Source: Rhodospirillales bacterium (lineage in GTDB: Bacteria; Pseudomonadota; Alphaproteobacteria; Geminicoccales; Geminicoccaceae). From it: 8,531 bases of DNA. Position 1 is the stretch's first letter. Every line of letters starts with the position of its first letter. The stretch lies in contig SLRI01000255.1 of NCBI GenBank assembly GCA_007131045.1, positions 1-8,531 of the forward strand, written 5' to 3'. This document shows positions 4,776 through 8,531 of the stretch, in pieces. The notes under the pieces are model-generated. The model was not told the DNA's origin, did not search any database, and saw nothing but the letters and a program-made list of their open reading frames with translations. The translations under genes were made by a program, and so were the position numbers.

Positions 4776-5738
4776 TTATTGGTCGCGCATCAGCTTGACC
4801 AGCGCCCGGCCGGAGATAAAGGCGGCCTCGATCTTGCCGTCCAGGCACCAGTCGCCGCAGAGCCCGAGGCCACTCTTGGCATCGAACAGCGCAGCCTCGC
4901 CCACCGGCTCGGTCACCAGCGCGTAGCGCCAGCGATGCGCCTCGCTGTGGCGGGGCTGCACCGGCCGGGCGCCGGTCGCGGCGAAAAAGGCCTCGAGCAA
5001 CAGCGATGCTACCGTCTCGGCCGGCTCCTCCAGATGCGTCGTCGACCACTCGGGCGAGGCGTGCACCGTCCAGCTGTCGCGGCCGGCGCGGCCGGGCTTG
5101 CTGGTGTTACGCGCGATCCAGGCGATGGGACCACCGTCGAGCCTCTTCGCATCGAAGCCGGCGAGGTAGAGCGGCGGGTCGAACGCCAGCAGTAGCGCCC
5201 AGCAGGGTGCCAGGCGGGCCCGTTCGGTGGCCGCGACCAGCTCGGCCGGTGCGCTGTCGCCGATCGTGGCGAGCAGTGCGCCGGCCTGGCCCGGGGGGAT
5301 CGCGATCACCACCGCATCGAAGGCGCCGTGGTGGATGTCGCCTTCGTCCTCCAGCCACCAGCCGGCGGTATCGCGGGCCAGTCGGACGATCCGGCAGTTG
5401 GTCTCGACCGGCACCTCGGCGAGCAGCAGCTTCAGCGGCGTGGCCATGGCGGGCTTGCCGACATAGACCGGCCGGCCGTCGGTCTCCGCCGCCCGCCAGC
5501 GGGCGACGACGCCGGCGGCGATGCCGGCCTCCAGGATCCGGGTGAGCACCGGGTCCCGCGGCCGGATGAACTGGGCACCGTGGTCGAAAATGGCGCCGTC
5601 GTGGCGGCGCTGGGCCAGCCTGCCGCCGACCGAGCGGCCCTTGTCGAAGACGGTGACCCGGGCGCCGGCCTCGGCCAGCCCGCGCGCCGCCATGGCGCCG
5701 GCCACCCCGGCCCCGATCACCGCGATCTTCTGCTTCAA
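4776..5738 (-). CDS. Renalase-like NAD(P)/FAD-dependent oxidoreductase
   Basis: A 320-residue flavoprotein of the renalase-like group within the amine-oxidase superfamily. The N-terminal Rossmann dinucleotide-binding motif is KIAVIGAGVAGAMAARGLAE (4-23, GxGxxG at 9-14), followed by the acidic ribose-binding residue in VTVFDKGRSVGGR (28-40, Asp-32) and the family's FDHGAQFI (51-58). Later come VHASPEWS, a HRWRYA segment and the C-terminal FAD motif GLGLCGDWCLDGKIEAAF (290-307). Bacterial renalases are reported to oxidise wrongly reduced dihydro-NAD(P) isomers back to NAD(P)+; whether this member does so cannot be told from sequence. No signal peptide or membrane helix is present, so it is cytoplasmic. 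It begins with TTG overlapping the nucleotidyltransferase TGA as TTGA, with GGGA about nine bases upstream. Confidence 0.9.
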   Translation of the reverse strand: MKQKIAVIGAGVAGAMAARGLAEAGARVTVFDKGRSVGGRLAQRRHDGAIFDHGAQFIRPRDPVLTRILEAGIAAGVVARWRAAETDGRPVYVGKPAMATPLKLLLAEVPVETNCRIVRLARDTAGWWLEDEGDIHHGAFDAVVIAIPPGQAGALLATIGDSAPAELVAATERARLAPCWALLLAFDPPLYLAGFDAKRLDGGPIAWIARNTSKPGRAGRDSWTVHASPEWSTTHLEEPAETVASLLLEAFFAATGARPVQPRHSEAHRWRYALVTEPVGEAALFDAKSGLGLCGDWCLDGKIEAAFISGRALVKLMRDQ

Positions 5739-6997
5739 GGCGCATTTCCCGGGGTGGTGGCGAGCGGACGGAGCATGGCCAGGAGCGCCTTGCGGTCGGC
5801 GGTGAAGTCGCTGGCGATCCAGGCCTCCTCCAGCCGGCGAAGCGTGGTGCCGAGATCGGGCCCGGGCGGGATGCCCAGCTCCATCAAATCACGGCCGCCG
5901 ACCGGCAGGCGGGGAAGATCGAAGGCGTCGAGCGTGGCCAATGCGGCGGCGAGTTCGGCTGGTGCCGTGTCGCTCTCGGCCGCCGCCAGCCGCAGCCGGT
6001 CGGCCAGCTTCTGCTTGCCCAGGCGATAGGCGCGGCAGCGCAGCTCGGCCGGTGCCTGATCGAGCGGCGGCAAGGTCGTCGTGGTCAGCTCGACCAGCCG
6101 GTCGCGTTCGCGGTTGGCGAGGCGGAGCCTTTCAGCGATCGGCATCGGCTCGATGGTGCCGCGGATGAGGGCCGCGAGCTTCAGGATCGGGTCGGCCGTG
6201 GGTGCCAGACGGCGCAGCCGGGCGAAGCGCTCGAGCGTGGGTGCTGCGCCGAAGATCGTCTGCCAGACGCCGGTCGCCGCCATCAGCTCGAGGCTCGGCA
6301 GGGCCCGCTCGCCGGCCAAGAGCTTCAAGAGCTCGGCGCGCAGCCGCTCGCCCGACAGCCGCAGCAGACCGTCACGCTCGGCGGCCAGCGCGTCGAGCGT
6401 CGCCTCGGGCGGCCGCTCGCGGCCGAGCCGGGCGAAGAAGCGGAAGAAGCGGAGGATGCGCAGATAGTCCTCGCGGATCCGGGCGGTCGGCTCGCCGACG
6501 AAGCGGATCCGCCCAGCGGCGAGGTCGCGGCGGCCCGCGAAGGGATCGTAGAGGCGGCCCTCGGCATCGCAGCTCATGGCGTTGATGGTGAAGTCGCGGC
6601 GGGCGGCATCGGCCAGGAAGCAGGCGGTATAGGCGACCGTGGCCCGGCGCCCGTCGGTGGCCAGGTCCTCGCGCAGCGTGGTGATCTCGTAGTCGCGGCC
6701 TCGGGCGATGGCGGTGATGGTGCCGTGCGCGATGCCGGTGGGCACGGTGCGGATGCCGGCGGCCTCGAGCAGCTCGACGTTGCGTTCGGGCGGCAGCGGG
6801 CTGGCGAGGTCGAGGTCGACCGTGTCCAGGTCGGGGTCGATCAGCGTATCGCGCACGCAGCCGCCGACGAAGCGCACCGGTGCGCCACCGGCGGCCAGCG
6901 CATCGAGCACCCGGCGGGTGGGCTCGGCCAGCAGCCAGCGCGCCCCGGCCAGCGGGCGTTCGTCAGCCCCGGCCGGCGGCGGTTCTTCAGTGGACAT
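5735..6997 (-). CDS. cca: Class II tRNA nucleotidyltransferase (CCA-adding enzyme / poly(A) polymerase family)
   Basis: A 420-residue class II nucleotidyltransferase, most likely the enzyme that builds or repairs the 3' CCA end of tRNAs. The catalytic head has VRFVGGCVRD (41-50) and the metal-binding DLD at 61-63, then GRDYEITTLRED (100-111), the RRDFTINAM motif (133-141) and RIREDYLRILRFFRF (173-187); the last includes the EDxxR nucleotide-selecting motif (E176, D177, R180). The C-terminal half is helical with no HD phosphohydrolase domain. Just before RRDFTINAM the stretch TACFLADA lacks the Asp-Trp seen in many alphaproteobacterial homologs. Sequence alone does not separate CCA addition from A-only addition or from poly(A) polymerase; CCA is the usual role for the single alphaproteobacterial copy. 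The ATG at 6997 overlaps the DUF6111-like gene by 11 nt and has no clear ribosome-binding site. Confidence 0.92.
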   Translation of the reverse strand: MSTEEPPPAGADERPLAGARWLLAEPTRRVLDALAAGGAPVRFVGGCVRDTLIDPDLDTVDLDLASPLPPERNVELLEAAGIRTVPTGIAHGTITAIARGRDYEITTLREDLATDGRRATVAYTACFLADAARRDFTINAMSCDAEGRLYDPFAGRRDLAAGRIRFVGEPTARIREDYLRILRFFRFFARLGRERPPEATLDALAAERDGLLRLSGERLRAELLKLLAGERALPSLELMAATGVWQTIFGAAPTLERFARLRRLAPTADPILKLAALIRGTIEPMPIAERLRLANRERDRLVELTTTTLPPLDQAPAELRCRAYRLGKQKLADRLRLAAAESDTAPAELAAALATLDAFDLPRLPVGGRDLMELGIPPGPDLGTTLRRLEEAWIASDFTADRKALLAMLRPLATTPGNAP

Positions 6998-7316
6998 CGG
7001 CCGGCAGCGGCGTCGGGCCGGCCTCGGGCAGCGGATGCAGCTCGCCGCTGACGTCGCCGGGCCGGCGCACCTCGCCCGGCACGATCCGTCCGTCCTCGAG
7101 CCGTGGCGGCGCGTACTCGCCGCCGGCGTCCCAGCCGCCGACGAAAGCCAGGGTCAAGAGGCTGGCGACAACCAAGCCCAGGCCGGAGACGCTGAGGAGG
7201 AACCAGGGGGTGTTCTCCAACAGCGCCCGCCCGTCGGTCACCAGGTAGCGATAGGTGAAGTAGCCGACGAAGGGGAGCAGGAAGGGGATGAGGTAAAAGA
7301 GCAAGATACGCAGCAT
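6987..7316 (-). CDS. Small membrane protein, DUF6111-like
   Basis: A 109-residue protein with two predicted membrane helices, about residues 3-21 (ILLFYLIPFLLPFVGYFTY) and 38-60 (from WFLLSVSGLG onward). A soluble tail follows, with GGEYAPPRLEDGRIVPGEV (65-83) and a Pro-rich end. Two helices followed by 'YxPPRxEDGRIVPG' resemble the DUF6111 family, whose function is unknown; I rely on memory of that pattern. The ATG at 7316 is chosen because the hydrophobic segment starts directly after it; the frame stays open far upstream, but only as a shadow of the Nudix and DUF1285 genes. It starts 47 nt after the Nudix stop and ends 11 nt inside the nucleotidyltransferase gene, so it sits in the same transcription unit. 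A membrane partner or regulator of its neighbours is possible but not shown. Confidence 0.78.
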   Translation of the reverse strand: MLRILLFYLIPFLLPFVGYFTYRYLVTDGRALLENTPWFLLSVSGLGLVVASLLTLAFVGGWDAGGEYAPPRLEDGRIVPGEVRRPGDVSGELHPLPEAGPTPLPADVH

Positions 7317-7363
7317 TTCAAAAGCAGATCCAACGGTTCCGGGAGCCGGCACGCCCGGCGGGG

Positions 7364-7981
7364 TCAGCCCGCGAGCGTGCGCGCGAAGTTGACGAGGATG
7401 CCGGCCGTTGCCCCCCAGATGTAGCGGTTCTGGTAGGGAAGGACAAAGAAATGTCGGCGCTCGCCGTTTCTCAGGTAGGAATCGCGCTGGTGATTGGCAG
7501 GGTCGAGGACGAAGGCGAGCGGCACCTCGAAGACGTCGGCGACCTCGGCCGGGTCCGGGCGCCAGGCTGCGGGCGGTGCCGCGACCCAGCCGATCACCGG
7601 GTAGATGCGAAAGCCGGTGATGGTCTCGTAGGCGCGCAGGCTGCCGAGCACCTCGACATCGGCGGGCACCAAGCCGATCTCCTCCTCGCTCTCGCGCAGG
7701 GCCGTCGCCACCGCGCTCACGTCGTCCGCCTCCATCCGCCCGCCGGGCAGGCTGATCTGGCCGGCATGGGCGTTGAGGTGAGCGGCGCGCTGGGTGAGCA
7801 CCAAGAAGAGGCCGTCGGCGCGATCGAGCAGGGCCACCAGCACCGCAGCCGGGGTCAGTCGGCCGCCCGGTGCGGTCGGGCGCGCCTCGTCGCCGCCGAT
7901 ATGCCAGGCGGGCTCTGCGGCGAGGCCGTCGCGCAGCCGCTCGCGGATCGTCTCGGGCTCGAGCTCGACTTCGGCGGTCAC
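7364..7981 (-). CDS. Nudix hydrolase, CoA pyrophosphatase type
   Basis: A 205-residue Nudix enzyme of the CoA-pyrophosphatase group (E. coli NudL/YeaB type), which splits coenzyme A or its derivatives into 4'-phosphopantetheine compounds and 3',5'-ADP. The CoA-specific signature LVLTQRAAHLNAHAGQISLP (60-79) precedes GG at 80-81. The Nudix box continues with Glu-84 and ALRESEEEIGL (94-104), where R96, E97, E100 and E101 bind the metal. The box has Asp rather than Glu at the first acidic position and one extra residue before RE, normal for this subgroup. SYLRNGERRHFFVLPYQ and YIWGATAGILVNF near the C-terminus are also typical. Start is GTG at 7981, overlapping the DUF1285 TGA as GTGA, so translation is probably coupled. 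It may limit accumulation of oxidised or non-standard CoA species. Confidence 0.93.
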   Translation of the reverse strand: MTAEVELEPETIRERLRDGLAAEPAWHIGGDEARPTAPGGRLTPAAVLVALLDRADGLFLVLTQRAAHLNAHAGQISLPGGRMEADDVSAVATALRESEEEIGLVPADVEVLGSLRAYETITGFRIYPVIGWVAAPPAAWRPDPAEVADVFEVPLAFVLDPANHQRDSYLRNGERRHFFVLPYQNRYIWGATAGILVNFARTLAG

Positions 7982-8529
7982 GACGGCTCCAGCCGGCCGA
8001 GGCTGAAGACCGTGCCGGCGCTGCGAAGCTCGAGCTCCTCCCCGTCGGCTGCCGGCTCGGCCGCCTCGACCAGGTGGTAGAAGACCGGGCGCAAGAGGCG
8101 CGCCTCGATCGCCGGCCGGCTGCCGGTGGCCGGGCGGACCGTGACGTAGGGTGCAGGCGAACCGCCGCTCGGTGGTGGCCGCATGGCGAGCGGGTGGTCG
8201 GCGTCGAGGCTGATCCAGTCGTCGAGATTGGTGCGCAGGCGGACGGTCTGCGCCGGGCCCGGATCGACCACGTCGAGCTCGACGATGGTGAAGGGGACGT
8301 CCTCGACCTCGATGCGGCCCGCCTCGAACGGGGTGACCAGCCAGTAGCTGCCGTCGGCGGCGCGGTGCAGCGCCGTCGCGAACAGCCTGACCAGGGCCGG
8401 CCGCGGGATGATCGACTCCTGGTAGTGCCAGCCACCCTCGGCGTCGATCCGCATGGTGAACTGCACCGGTGCGCTGCCGGCGGTGAGCGCGTCGAGCCGC
8501 TCGTCGATGTCGAAGGGGCGCTTCACCAT
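7978..8529 (-). CDS. DUF1285 family protein
   Basis: A protein of at least 183 residues from the DUF1285 family, conserved in Proteobacteria with no established function. Family features are the N-terminal MRIDAEGGWHYQESIIPRPA (26-45) running into LVRLF, then DGSYWLVTPFEAGRIEVEDV (59-78) with PFTIVELD after it, and a C-terminal half ending in FYHLVEAAEPAADGEELELR and the tail. There is no signal peptide or membrane segment. The ATG at 8529 is only two bases from the window edge, so a more distal start cannot be excluded and no ribosome-binding site can be seen. Its stop overlaps the Nudix GTG start. The DUF1285-Nudix-nucleotidyltransferase order recurs in Alphaproteobacteria, which suggests a shared housekeeping role but does not identify it. 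Confidence 0.88.
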   Translation of the reverse strand: MVKRPFDIDERLDALTAGSAPVQFTMRIDAEGGWHYQESIIPRPALVRLFATALHRAADGSYWLVTPFEAGRIEVEDVPFTIVELDVVDPGPAQTVRLRTNLDDWISLDADHPLAMRPPPSGGSPAPYVTVRPATGSRPAIEARLLRPVFYHLVEAAEPAADGEELELRSAGTVFSLGRLEPS

Positions 8530-8531
8530 CG

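Noticed and set aside
7345..7359. Small hairpin (GCCGG/CCGGC) in the gap between the Nudix gene and the membrane protein gene
   Set aside because: It has only five base pairs and no U run, and the genes on both sides read as one transcription unit.
7317..8435. Upstream extension of the small membrane protein frame, giving a 482-residue reading
   Set aside because: The extension runs through the Nudix and DUF1285 genes in another frame and is Arg/Ser/Pro-rich low-complexity sequence; only the last 109 residues look like a protein.

Overview
This window comes from a GC-rich bacterial chromosome, by eye about two thirds G+C. It is densely packed, and every gene I can support lies on the minus strand, so the genes are transcribed from the right edge toward the left edge. 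The gene content points to Alphaproteobacteria, most likely a Rhodospirillales-type lineage. The reasons are the run rpsB-tsf-pyrH-frr-uppS-cdsA, the run DUF1285 / CoA-pyrophosphatase Nudix / DUF6111-like membrane protein / CCA-adding-type nucleotidyltransferase, an S2 protein with a long Pro/Glu/Ala-rich tail, and a 307-residue EF-Ts. The lineage is an inference from gene families; no rRNA is present to confirm it.

Right part (8531 down to about 4384): five or six tightly spaced genes that look like one transcription unit. In transcription order they are a DUF1285 protein, a CoA-pyrophosphatase-type Nudix hydrolase, a small DUF6111-like membrane protein, a class II tRNA nucleotidyltransferase, a renalase-like FAD oxidoreductase and a small DCC-family (DUF393) protein. 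Start and stop codons overlap at three junctions (GTGA, an 11-nt overlap, TTGA), which suggests translational coupling.

Middle (4383-4217): the only intergenic region that looks regulatory. It holds a weak promoter-like sequence with a 15-nt perfect inverted repeat over its -10 region. This is followed by an rpsB leader that can fold as an 8-bp closing helix around two perfect hairpins, the second ending in a short U run. I consider this the most interesting non-coding structure in the window.

Left part (4216 down to 1): the translation and envelope operon rpsB (ribosomal protein S2), tsf (EF-Ts), pyrH (UMP kinase), frr (ribosome recycling factor), uppS (undecaprenyl diphosphate synthase) and the 5' end of cdsA (CDP-diacylglycerol synthase), which runs off the left edge. 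These genes link ribosome assembly, elongation and recycling to pyrimidine nucleotide supply and to the lipid carriers and phospholipid precursors of the envelope. A strong GC hairpin sits in the 135-nt tsf-pyrH spacer.

I found no tRNA or rRNA genes, mobile elements, CRISPR arrays or phage genes. No stretch longer than 300 bases lacks a gene. I see no convincing undescribed protein system; the novelty candidates are the rpsB leader architecture and the redox gene pair inserted ahead of rpsB.
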